Assembly: GCF_000876015.1 (NCBI RefSeq)
Contig: NZ_BBQM01000018.1
Location: forward strand, 186,001-250,000
Reading direction: 5' to 3'
Source of the DNA: Cupriavidus basilensis
GTDB taxonomy: Bacteria; Pseudomonadota; Gammaproteobacteria; Burkholderiales; Burkholderiaceae
Length of the DNA stretch: 64,000 nucleotides
The notes below the pieces were generated by a model. That model was not told the origin of the DNA. It did no database searches and worked only from the letters and a program-made list of their open reading frames with translations. The position numbers and the translations under genes were made by a program. Numbering within the stretch: the first letter of the stretch is position 1; each line of letters starts with the position of its first letter. Shown here piece after piece: positions 7,685 through 14,837 of the stretch.

Positions 7685-7747
7685 CGCATCCGCCCCCGGC
7701 CGGCGCGGACTCCGCCTCCGCGCCGCCTCGTTTCCCGCCCCGCCGCC

Positions 7748-8527
7748 ATGACCGCTCAGCTGCTTTCCGAACGCGTCGACACCACGCTGGTGCTGACCAT
7801 CTCGAACCCCGAGGCGCGCAACGCGCTGCACCCGGACATCTACGCGGCGTCGCAGGAAGCGCTGGAACAGGCCGCGCGCGACGACGAAGTGCGCGCGGTG
7901 GTCATCACCGGCGCCGACGGCACGTTCTGCGCCGGCGGCAACCTCAACCGCCTGCTCGCCAACCGCGCCAGGCCGCAGTCGGTGCAGGCCGAAAGCATCG
8001 AGGTCCTCAACCACTGGATCGAAACGCTGCACGCGTTTCCCAAGCCCATCATCGCCGCGGTGGAAGGCCCGGCCGCGGGCGCCGGCTTCTCGCTGGTGCT
8101 GGCCTGCGATTTCGTGGTGGCCGCCAGCGACGCCAAGTTCGTCATGGCCTACGTCAAGGTCGGCCTGACCCCGGACGGCGGCGGCTCCTACGAGCTCGCG
8201 CGCGCGCTGCCGCGCCAGCTTGCCTCCGAGCTGATGATGGAAGGCAAGCCCGCCGACGCCGCGCGCCTGGCCCACTTCGGCCTGGTCAACCGCGTGGTGC
8301 CGCACGGGCAGGCGCTCACCGAGGCGCTGCGGCTGGCCGAAGCGCTGGCCGAGCAGTCGCCCCACGCGGTGGGCCGCATCAAGGCGCTGATCAACCACGC
8401 CGGCACCGCCAGCCTCACCCAGCACCTGGCCGAGGAGCGCGACAACTTCGTGGCCGCGCTGCACCACAAGGACGGCGGTGAAGGCATCGGCGCCTTCCTG
8501 GAAAAACGCAAGCCGCGCTACCGCTAG
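7748..8527 (+). CDS. Enoyl-CoA hydratase/isomerase family protein
   Basis: This 259-residue crotonase-fold protein carries the oxyanion-hole segments GADGTFCAGGNL (about 57-68) and PAAGAGFSLVLACDFVVA (about 100-117). GLTPDGGGSYELAR matches the region that contributes the second active-site acid in hydratases. The acidic residue typical of position Glu144/164 is replaced by Asp/Gly-rich sequence, so hydratase versus isomerase activity is uncertain. It lies between the 3-hydroxyacyl-CoA dehydrogenase and an acyl-CoA phosphotransferase in the same direction, consistent with a beta-oxidation module. Confidence 0.9.
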   Translation: MTAQLLSERVDTTLVLTISNPEARNALHPDIYAASQEALEQAARDDEVRAVVITGADGTFCAGGNLNRLLANRARPQSVQAESIEVLNHWIETLHAFPKPIIAAVEGPAAGAGFSLVLACDFVVAASDAKFVMAYVKVGLTPDGGGSYELARALPRQLASELMMEGKPADAARLAHFGLVNRVVPHGQALTEALRLAEALAEQSPHAVGRIKALINHAGTASLTQHLAEERDNFVAALHHKDGGEGIGAFLEKRKPRYR

Positions 8528-8614
8528 GCGCGCGGCCGGCCGGACATGCCCGCGCAGACGGGCGGGCCACGCCAGCACACGGAACACCCGGAACAGACCA
8601 AGAACGGAGACAGC

Positions 8615-9691
8615 ATGAGCGAAAACGTTTCGAACTTCGAAGGCACGCGGCCGGTGGCCGAGCAGCAGCGCTTCGACCTCGCCGCCCTGGAAGCGTGGAT
8701 GGGCCAGCACGTGGCCGGCTTCGCCGGCCCGCTGGCCATCGAGCAGTTCAAGGGCGGCCAGTCCAACCCCACTTTCAAGCTGATCACGCCGGGCCGGACC
8801 TACGTGATGCGCGCCAAGCCCGGCCCGAAATCGAAGCTGCTGCCCTCGGCGCACGCCATCGAGCGCGAATACCGCGTGATGGCCGCGCTGGCCGGCACCG
8901 ACGTGCCGGTGGCGAAGATGTACGCCATGTGCGAGGACGAGGCGGTGATCGGGCGCGCCTTCTACATCATGGAATTCGTCGCCGGCCGCGTGCTGTGGGA
9001 CCAGTCGCTGCCCGGCATGAGCACGGCCGAGCGCGCCGCCATCTACGACGAGATGAACCGCGTCATCTCCGCGCTGCACACGGTCGACTACCAGGCCATC
9101 GGGCTGGGCGACTACGGCAAGCCGGGCAACTACTTCTCGCGCCAGATCGAGCGCTGGAGCAAGCAGTACAAGCTGTCCGAGACCGAGAGCATTCCCGCGA
9201 TGGATTCGCTGATGGCCTGGCTGCCCGGGCACATCCCGCGCGAGGACGCCGACCTGACCTCGATCGTGCACGGCGACTACCGCCTCGACAACCTCATGTT
9301 CCACCCCACCGAGCCGCGCGTGCTGGCGGTGCTGGACTGGGAGCTGTCCACGCTGGGCCATCCGATGGCCGACTTCGGCTACCACTGCATGAGCTGGCAC
9401 ATCGCGCCCGGCCAGTTCCGCGGCATCGCCGGGCTGGACTACCGGAGCCTGGGCATCCCCGACGAAGCCGCCTACCGCCGCACCTACGAGCAGCGCACCG
9501 GCCGCCCCATCACCGGCGACTGGAACTTCTACCTCGCCTTCAGCATGTTCCGCATCGCCGGCATCCTGCAGGGCATCATGAAGCGCGTGGTGGACGGCAC
9601 CGCCTCGTCGGCGCAGGCCCTGGACGCCGGCAAGCGCGCGCGGCCGATGGCGGAAATGGGCTGGGAATACGCCAGGAAGGCCAGGCAATAG
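8615..9691 (+). CDS. APH-fold phosphotransferase, ACAD10/11-like
   Basis: This 358-residue kinase-fold protein of the APH family corresponds to the stand-alone bacterial form of the N-terminal domain of human ACAD10/11. That domain phosphorylates 4-hydroxyacyl-CoA so a partner dehydrogenase can dehydrate it. Motifs seen are the nucleotide-binding QFKGGQSNPTFKL, the catalytic loop VHGDYRLDNLMFHP and the metal-binding VLDWELSTLGHPMADFGYH. ATG 8615 has an AACGGAGACAGC ribosome-binding site 5' of it; an upstream in-frame ATG at 8546 lacks one. It follows the hydroxyacyl-CoA dehydrogenase and hydratase, supporting hydroxy-fatty-acid catabolism. A strong terminator follows. Confidence 0.88.
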   Translation: MSENVSNFEGTRPVAEQQRFDLAALEAWMGQHVAGFAGPLAIEQFKGGQSNPTFKLITPGRTYVMRAKPGPKSKLLPSAHAIEREYRVMAALAGTDVPVAKMYAMCEDEAVIGRAFYIMEFVAGRVLWDQSLPGMSTAERAAIYDEMNRVISALHTVDYQAIGLGDYGKPGNYFSRQIERWSKQYKLSETESIPAMDSLMAWLPGHIPREDADLTSIVHGDYRLDNLMFHPTEPRVLAVLDWELSTLGHPMADFGYHCMSWHIAPGQFRGIAGLDYRSLGIPDEAAYRRTYEQRTGRPITGDWNFYLAFSMFRIAGILQGIMKRVVDGTASSAQALDAGKRARPMAEMGWEYARKARQ

Positions 9692-9737
9692 GTCCACGCC
9701 CGGCCGCGCCGGCCCGCGGCGCGGGCCACGGCGCGGC

Positions 9738-9774
9738 AAGCCCCGCTTCCCTGCCGGGAACGGGGCTTTTTTTT
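9738..9774 (+). terminator. Rho-independent terminator of the acyl-CoA cluster
   Basis: A GC stem, AAGCCCCG with CGGGGCTT and inner TTCC/GGAA pairing, is followed by a run of eight T. It closes the 6.1-9.7 kb operon. Confidence 0.9.
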
Positions 9775-9780
9775 CGGGCC

Positions 9781-9926
9781 ATGTTGTCGTATCACACGAT
9801 GTGTATTTGATGACGCCGCCTGATCGCGGAATGCGCAGAACAAGCCACAGTCGCGGCATGTCAGCAAAAACCCGCCCCTAGACCAGCCGGAAACTTCAAG
9901 CTATCATCCAACACATACGACAACAT
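9781..9926. promoter_or_regulatory. Widely spaced 12-bp inverted repeat upstream of the Bug gene
   Basis: ATGTTGTCGTAT at 9781-9792 is matched exactly in reverse by ATACGACAACAT at 9915-9926, 122 bp apart. Next to the left copy is a small ACAC-GAT-GTGT palindrome (9794-9804). The right copy ends 29 bp before the start codon. The half-site TTGTCGTAT resembles GntR-family operators, and two distant sites would fit repression by looping. Confidence 0.5.
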
Positions 9927-9955
9927 ACAACGAAGCCATACCGGAGACAGCAGCA

Positions 9956-10963
9956 ATGCCGACCACCCGCCGCACCTTCCTCAGCCAGCTTTCCGCCCTG
10001 GGCGCCACCGCCGCCGCGGGCGGCCTGGGCGCCGCAGGCACCCTTCTGTCGTCCGCCGCGCAGGCCGCCGACTGGCCCACCCGCCCCATCCGCCTGGTCG
10101 TGCCCTACCCGGCCGGCGGCTCGTCCGACATCATCGCGCGCCTGATCAGCAAGCAGCTCGGCGAGGCGCTCGGCCAGCCCATCGTGGTGGACAACCGCCC
10201 CGGCGCCAACGGCAACATCGGCGCCGCGATGGTGGCGCAGGCCGGCACCGACAACCACACGCTGCTGCTGTGCGACGTCGGCGCGCTGGCGATCAGCCCG
10301 TCGGTCTACACCAAGCTCACCTTCGATCCGGGCAAGGACCTCAAGGGCGTGTCGATGCTGGCCTACTCGCCGCACCTGCTGGTGGTGCATCCGTCGGTGC
10401 AGGCCAATAACCTCAAGGAACTGGTGGAGCTGTCCAAGCGCACCCAGCTCAATTTCGCCGTCACCGCCATCGGCAGCGCGCCGCACCTGGCCGGCGTGGC
10501 GGTGGCGCAGGCCACCGGCGCCAAGTGGCAGTACGTGCCCTACAAGGGCGGCTCGCAGGCCGTGGCCGACACCGTGGGCGGCGTGGCACAGGTGCTGATG
10601 AACGGCATGCTGGCGACGCTGCCGCAGGTGCAGGCCGGCAAGCTCAAGGTGCTGGCGGTGTCCAAGAAGACCCGCATGCCGCTGGTGGGCCAGGTGCCGA
10701 CCATCGCCGAACAGGGCGTGCCCGGCTTCGAGTCCGGCACGTGGCAGGGCGTGATGGCCCCGGCCGCCATGCCCGACGCGCTGGTGGCGCGCATCAGCGC
10801 CGAGCTGATCCGCATCATCCGCACGCCGGAAGTGCGCGCGCAGCTGGCCGGCCAGGGCGCCGAGGTCGTGACCATGACGCCGCCCGAGACCAACAAGTTC
10901 TTCGTCGCCGAGCGCGCGCGCTGGGCCGCGGTGGTCAAGCAGGCCGACGTGCGGCTCGACTGA
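9956..10963 (+). CDS. Tripartite tricarboxylate transporter substrate-binding protein (Bug family)
   Basis: This 335-residue periplasmic solute-binding protein is of the BugT/TctC family, which is highly expanded in Bordetella and Cupriavidus. Its signal peptide has a Tat-like start (RRTFLSQL) and an Ala-rich core ending AQAADWP. Mature-protein hallmarks follow: WPTRPIRLVVPYPAGGSSDIIAR, VDNRPGANGNIG and the YVPYKGGSQAV ligand loop. No tctA/tctB membrane genes are adjacent, as is usual for these 'orphan' binding proteins, so the ligand (typically a carboxylate) cannot be deduced. An 11-bp-stem hairpin separates it from the convergent SDR gene. Confidence 0.9.
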   Translation: MPTTRRTFLSQLSALGATAAAGGLGAAGTLLSSAAQAADWPTRPIRLVVPYPAGGSSDIIARLISKQLGEALGQPIVVDNRPGANGNIGAAMVAQAGTDNHTLLLCDVGALAISPSVYTKLTFDPGKDLKGVSMLAYSPHLLVVHPSVQANNLKELVELSKRTQLNFAVTAIGSAPHLAGVAVAQATGAKWQYVPYKGGSQAVADTVGGVAQVLMNGMLATLPQVQAGKLKVLAVSKKTRMPLVGQVPTIAEQGVPGFESGTWQGVMAPAAMPDALVARISAELIRIIRTPEVRAQLAGQGAEVVTMTPPETNKFFVAERARWAAVVKQADVRLD

Positions 10964-10964
10964 A

Positions 10965-10989
10965 GCCGGGCCCCGGCGCGGGGCCCGGC
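10965..10989. terminator. Strong hairpin between convergent genes
   Basis: The arms GCCGGGCCCCG and CGGGGCCCGGC form an 11-bp perfect stem with a 3-nt loop immediately after the Bug-gene stop and before the SDR-gene end. There is no U-tract. It may serve both strands. Confidence 0.6.
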
Positions 10990-10993
10990 CACG

Positions 10994-11773
10994 CTACGCC
11001 GTGGGGATGGTCCCGCCGTCGATCACGTATTCCGTGCCGCTGATCGCCGCCGCGCGCGGCGAAGCCAGGAAGGCGATCAGGTCCGCCACCTCGGCCGGCT
11101 TGCACGGACGCCCGAGCGGAATGCCGCCGAGCGCATCCATGATGATCCGCTTGCCGCCCTCGTAGTCGGTGCCCGCCTGCCGCGCGAGCCGCTCGGCCAG
11201 CGCCACGGCGGCCTCGGTCTCGACCCAGCCGGGCGCGACGCGCACCACGCGCACACCCTTCGGCGTCACCTCTTTCGACAGGCTCTTGCTGTAGGTCGAC
11301 AGCGCGGCCTTCGCCGCGGCGTAGGCCGTGGTGGATGCCGGCAGCGGCAGCCGGTCCTGGATCGAGGTGACGTGGATGATGACGCCCGCGCCCTGCGCCA
11401 GCATGCCGGGCAGCAAGGCCCGGTCCAGCCGCACCGCCGGGAACAGGTTCAGATGCAGCTCGCGGTACCACGCGGCGTCGTCGAGCGCGGCGAAACCACC
11501 CGCCGGCGCCGACGAGCCGCCCAGCACGTGGACGACGATGTCCACGCCGCCCAGGCGCTCGCCGACCGCCGCCGCCACCGCGGCGCAACCATCCTCCGTG
11601 GTCAGGTCGGCATCGACGAACAGCGCCTGCGGCAAGGCATCGGGGCGCGTGCGCGCCGTCGTCACGACGCGCGCGCCCGACTCGCGAAAGCGCGCCACCA
11701 CGGCCGCGCCGACGCCCCTGGTGCCGGCGGTCACGAGGACGCGCCGCCCCTTCAGCTCGAGGTCCATGCCCAT
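10994..11773 (-). CDS. SDR-family oxidoreductase
   Basis: This 259-residue short-chain dehydrogenase/reductase has a cofactor motif TAGTRGVG (about 15-22), a variant of TGxxxGxG. The catalytic residues are Ser137, Tyr151 and Lys155 (HVTSIQD and YAAAKAAL), and the C-terminal segment SGTEYVIDGGTIPT is typical. Substrate is unknown. Its ATG overlaps the TGA of the upstream NTF2-like gene (TGATG, sharing the base at 11773), so translation is probably coupled. The pair is divergent from an HxlR-type regulator, which often controls a neighbouring redox enzyme. Confidence 0.9.
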   Translation of the reverse strand: MGMDLELKGRRVLVTAGTRGVGAAVVARFRESGARVVTTARTRPDALPQALFVDADLTTEDGCAAVAAAVGERLGGVDIVVHVLGGSSAPAGGFAALDDAAWYRELHLNLFPAVRLDRALLPGMLAQGAGVIIHVTSIQDRLPLPASTTAYAAAKAALSTYSKSLSKEVTPKGVRVVRVAPGWVETEAAVALAERLARQAGTDYEGGKRIIMDALGGIPLGRPCKPAEVADLIAFLASPRAAAISGTEYVIDGGTIPTA

Positions 11774-12099
11774 CAGCCGATCTCCAGCGATGCGATGCGG
11801 CCGCCGCGCAGCCCGAACACGTGCGCGAGCCGGACCGGGCTGCCGGGAAAATCGCCGGCAACCTCGGCCATCACGCTCACGCCGTCCCCCTGCCGCGATG
11901 CTTCCAGCGGCTCGACGCGGTACGCATACCTGCGCCGCGCGTCGCGCAGCCAGGCCCGGATGGCCTCTGGTCCCTCGTGGGTGCGGCCTTCGTCGCGCAC
12001 GGCGGCATCGTGCGCCAGGCAATGCGCCAGCAGCGCGTCGTCGGCGCCGTTGCTGACCGCGAAAAAGGTGGCAATGGCGTCAGGCAGTGGCAAGCTCAT
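11773..12099 (-). CDS. NTF2-like (SnoaL-type) small protein
   Basis: This 108-residue protein has the cone-shaped NTF2-like fold pattern: an N-terminal helix LPDAIATFFAVSNG, then ALLAHCLAHDAAVRDEGRTHEGPEAIRAWLRD and C-terminal beta strands ending LRGGRIASLEIG. SnoaL-type proteins bind or isomerise small organic molecules, and many remain uncharacterised. Translational coupling to the SDR gene suggests they work on the same metabolite. Confidence 0.8.
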   Translation of the reverse strand: MSLPLPDAIATFFAVSNGADDALLAHCLAHDAAVRDEGRTHEGPEAIRAWLRDARRRYAYRVEPLEASRQGDGVSVMAEVAGDFPGSPVRLAHVFGLRGGRIASLEIG

Positions 12100-12153
12100 G
12101 GTTTTCGGTGCCCGGGATTGCGGCAGGAATTTGCGATACCGGGATTCTCGGCA

Positions 12154-12205
12154 TAAGCTGCCCGCCCATCAAGAACGCACGAAAAAGTAAGCTACCCACC
12201 CATGA
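12154..12205. promoter_or_regulatory. 18-bp direct repeat running into the HxlR start codon
   Basis: TAAGCTGCCCGCCCATCA (12154-12171) and TAAGCTACCCACCCATGA (12188-12205) differ at only 3 of 18 positions and are 34 bp apart. The second copy contains the ATG of the HxlR gene and leaves it without a Shine-Dalgarno. In the 102-bp divergent gap this is a natural operator for autoregulation and for control of the NTF2-like/SDR pair. Confidence 0.6.
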
Positions 12206-12552
12206 GAAAGGTCTATACGCCCGCGACGGCCGCCATCGGCGTGGAAGAGATGCTGCGGCTGATCGACGGGCGCTGGAAGCTGGTCATCCTGTTCCACCTG
12301 TTCGACGGCAAGGTGCGGCGCTTCTCGGACCTGGAGCGGCTGATCCCCGCCGTCTCGCAGAAGATGCTGGCCCAGCAGTTGCGCCAGCTCGAAGCCGACG
12401 GCATCGTGGCGCGGCAGGTCTATGCGCAGGTCCCGCCCAAGGTGGAGTACCGCCTGACCGCGTGGGGGCAGGCGCTGTGCCCGGCGCTCGATGCGCTGCT
12501 GCTGTGGTCGGAGCAGAGAGCGCTGCCCGCGGGGAAGGAAAGCGGGGACTGA
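12202..12552 (+). CDS. HxlR-family winged-helix transcriptional regulator
   Basis: This 116-residue winged-helix regulator has the HxlR signature: GRWKLVILFHLFDGKVRRFSDLERLIPAVSQKMLAQQLRQLEADGIVARQVY, then the beta-wing PPKVEYRLTAWGQAL. The family binds DNA as dimers and commonly responds to electrophiles, quinones or aldehydes. It lacks the N-terminal cysteine used by redox-sensing members such as HypR/YodB, so it may sense a ligand instead. It is divergent from the NTF2-like/SDR operon. No ribosome-binding site is visible; the repeat described at 12188-12205 occupies that position. Confidence 0.88.
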   Translation: MRKVYTPATAAIGVEEMLRLIDGRWKLVILFHLFDGKVRRFSDLERLIPAVSQKMLAQQLRQLEADGIVARQVYAQVPPKVEYRLTAWGQALCPALDALLLWSEQRALPAGKESGD

Positions 12553-12595
12553 CCGGCGCGCCCGGCCGCGCGGCGGCTGGCGATGGCGTGAAACG

Positions 12596-12622
12596 AAAAA
12601 GGCCGGCTCGCGCGAGCCGGCC
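12596..12622 (-). terminator. Rho-independent terminator for the gamma-glutamyltransferase gene
   Basis: GGCCGGCTCGCGCGAGCCGG is a perfect GC-rich palindrome that, read on the minus strand, is followed by five T. It lies about 95 bp past the stop of the minus-strand ggt gene. Confidence 0.75.
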
Positions 12623-12659
12623 TCGAATTGCTGACAGACCTCCGATCACCGACGGTTGG

Positions 12660-12690
12660 CTCCCCTCTCCCATGAAATGGGAGAGGGGAG
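12660..12690. repeat. Palindromic intergenic repeat, copy 3
   Basis: A 14-bp stem with arms at 12660-12673 and 12677-12690 (core CCCCTCTCCC/GGGAGAGGGG) has a GAA loop. It belongs to the same family as copies at 1094 and 1243, and again lies just past the 3' end of a minus-strand gene. Confidence 0.75.
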
Positions 12691-12715
12691 AAAACAAACG
12701 GCAGGCCGGCCTCGC

Positions 12716-14599
12716 TCAATCCCCCAGCGCCACCCCTTCGCGCCGCGGATCGGCGCCGCCCGCCCACGCCCACTTGCCGTCCGGGCGCTGGCGCCGCACG
12801 ATGGCCTGCGTGCCGCTGGTCATCTCGATCTGCGCCACCTGGTGCCCGCGCGCGGCCAGGCCCTGCGCCAGCGCCGGGCTGACGAGTCCCGCTTCCAGCT
12901 CGGTCGGGCCGTTGCGGCTGCCGAAGTTGGGCAGGTTGATGGCCGCCTGCACGTCCATGTTCCAGTCCAGCAGGCCCACCAGCGTCTTGGACACGTACTC
13001 GATGATCTGCGAGCCGCCGGGCGAGCCCACCGTGGCGGCCAGCTTGCCGGTCTCGCGGTCGAACACCAGCGTCGGCGCCATCGACGAGCGCGGGCGCTTG
13101 CCGGCCTGCACGCGGTTGGCGACCGGCTTGCCGTTCTCGCTCGGCACGAACGAGAAATCGGTGAGCTGGTTGTTCAGCACGAAGCCGCGCACCATCAGGT
13201 GCGAGCCGAAATAGCTCTCCACCGTGGTGGTCATCGAGATCGCGCCGCCGGCGTTGTCCACCGCCACGATCTGCGAGGTCGACACGCGCGGCGGCGAGCG
13301 GTCCGGCGCGAACGCGACCCGCGTGCCGGGCGGCACGCCGGGCTCGGCCTTGCCCGTGCTCCGGTCGCCGATCAGCGCGGCGCGCTGGGCCAGGTAGTCG
13401 CGGTCGATCAGCCCGGCCACGTTGACCGGCACGAAGTCCGAGTCCGCCACGTAGAGCCCGCGGTCGGCGTAGGCCTGGCGTCCCACTTCCGACACCGCGT
13501 GCACGGCGTCCACGGTAGGCTCGAAGCCGGCCGGCGAAGCCACCTGCCGCGGCGTCATCGCCGCCAGCGCGTATTTCGGGTCGCGCGCCTCCAGCGCCTG
13601 CAGCGTGCCGAGCATCTGCGCGATGGCGATGCCGCCCGACGACGGCGGCGGCATGCCGCAGATCTTCCAGCGCTTGTAGTCGCTGCACACCGGCACGCGT
13701 TCCTTGGCGCGGTAGTCGCGCAGGTCCGCCAGCGAGAGCGAGCCCGGGTTGGCGCTGCCGTTGACCTGCCTGACGATGTCGGCGGCGACCGGGCCGGCGT
13801 ACAGCGCATTGGGCCCGCGCCGCGCGATCTCGCGCAGGGTGCGCGCCAGCGCCGGGTTCTTCAGCATGGTGCCGGCCGGCTTGGCCTTGCCGTCGGGCCC
13901 GAGGAAATAGGCGGCCAGCTCGGGCGAATCCGGCAGGAACTTGTCGGCGGCGATCTGCGTGTAGAGGCGCGGCGAGATCGGGAAACCCTTCTCGGCCAGC
14001 TCGATGGCGGGCTGGAACAGCTTCGCCCAGGCCAGCCTGCCGTGCTGGCGGTGCGCCAGCTCGAGCGCGCGCAGCACCCCGGGCGTGCCCACCGAGCGGC
14101 CGCCGATCTGGCCTTCGCTGAAGCTCATGGGCTTGCCGTCGGGGCGCAGGAACAGGTTTTCGCCGGCGCCAGCGGGCGCGGTCTCGCGGCCGTCGTAGGC
14201 CTGCACGCGCTTGCCGTCCCAGTACATGATGAAGGCGCCGCCGCCGATGCCGGTGGCCTGCGGCTCGACCAGCGTCAGCACGGCCTGCATGGCGATCGCC
14301 GCGTCGATGGCGGAGCCGCCGTCGCGCAGGATCTTGCGGCCCGCCTCGGTGGCCAGCGGGTTGGCCGCCGCCGCCATGTGCCGGTCCGCGAACGTGGTGG
14401 TCATGCCCTGCCGGTAGCCCGATGCCACTTCCGGCGCGGGCGGCAGCGCGGCAACCGCGGACGCGGCCGATGCGGCGGGAGCGGCGCCGGCGGCCGGCGG
14501 CGCGCCGGTCTGGGTCGAGCAGGCGCCTAGCAGCGCGAGCGCCGCGGCGGCCGCGAGCGGGCCACGCCAGAGCGCCGGGGAATATGCCTGGATTGCCAT
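12716..14599 (-). CDS. ggt: Gamma-glutamyltransferase, lipoprotein form
   Basis: This 627-residue gamma-glutamyltranspeptidase precursor hydrolyses or transfers the gamma-glutamyl group of glutathione in the periplasm. The N-terminus carries a lipoprotein signal with lipobox LLGAC (Cys27), so it should be membrane-anchored, and is followed by an Ala/Pro linker. Family motifs are GGSAIDAAIAMQAVLTLVEP, GIGGGAFIMYWDG, RETAP, GTPGVLRALE and PPPSSGGIA. Self-cleavage is expected at Thr441 (STSQIVAVD), the nucleophile of the small subunit. The position after it is Ser, and Gln replaces the usual His of TTH. NNQLTDF and GSPGGSQII are present. A strong AGGAGG ribosome-binding site precedes the ATG. 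It is divergent from the VWA-lipoprotein operon. Confidence 0.93.
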   Translation of the reverse strand: MAIQAYSPALWRGPLAAAAALALLGACSTQTGAPPAAGAAPAASAASAVAALPPAPEVASGYRQGMTTTFADRHMAAAANPLATEAGRKILRDGGSAIDAAIAMQAVLTLVEPQATGIGGGAFIMYWDGKRVQAYDGRETAPAGAGENLFLRPDGKPMSFSEGQIGGRSVGTPGVLRALELAHRQHGRLAWAKLFQPAIELAEKGFPISPRLYTQIAADKFLPDSPELAAYFLGPDGKAKPAGTMLKNPALARTLREIARRGPNALYAGPVAADIVRQVNGSANPGSLSLADLRDYRAKERVPVCSDYKRWKICGMPPPSSGGIAIAQMLGTLQALEARDPKYALAAMTPRQVASPAGFEPTVDAVHAVSEVGRQAYADRGLYVADSDFVPVNVAGLIDRDYLAQRAALIGDRSTGKAEPGVPPGTRVAFAPDRSPPRVSTSQIVAVDNAGGAISMTTTVESYFGSHLMVRGFVLNNQLTDFSFVPSENGKPVANRVQAGKRPRSSMAPTLVFDRETGKLAATVGSPGGSQIIEYVSKTLVGLLDWNMDVQAAINLPNFGSRNGPTELEAGLVSPALAQGLAARGHQVAQIEMTSGTQAIVRRQRPDGKWAWAGGADPRREGVALGD

Positions 14600-14837
14600 G
14601 CCGAACTCCTCCTGGGGGGGAAACCTGCATTGTAGGGCGCCCGCCCGCGCGCGGCACCCGCCGCCGGCTGCGGGACAGACCGGATGGACCGCGCGCGCCG
14701 ATCGTGGTCCGGCCCGCGGCGCGGCAGGCTGCCCGCTTTTTTTGCGCCGCCTTAACCCCGCCCGCCGGGCTGCTTCGTTTCACCCGCAGTGCCCCGGCGC
14801 CGGCACCGCCGGCGCGGCCCTTTCCGGAGAAATCGAC

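Noticed and set aside
6124..8527. Assigning the two genes to a phenylacetate (paa) operon
   Set aside because: The enzymes resemble PaaH and PaaG/F types, but no paaABCDE, paaK or paaZ genes are nearby.
9956..10963. Bug gene as part of a tripartite transporter operon
   Set aside because: No TctA/TctB-like membrane genes are adjacent; the next gene is a convergent SDR.
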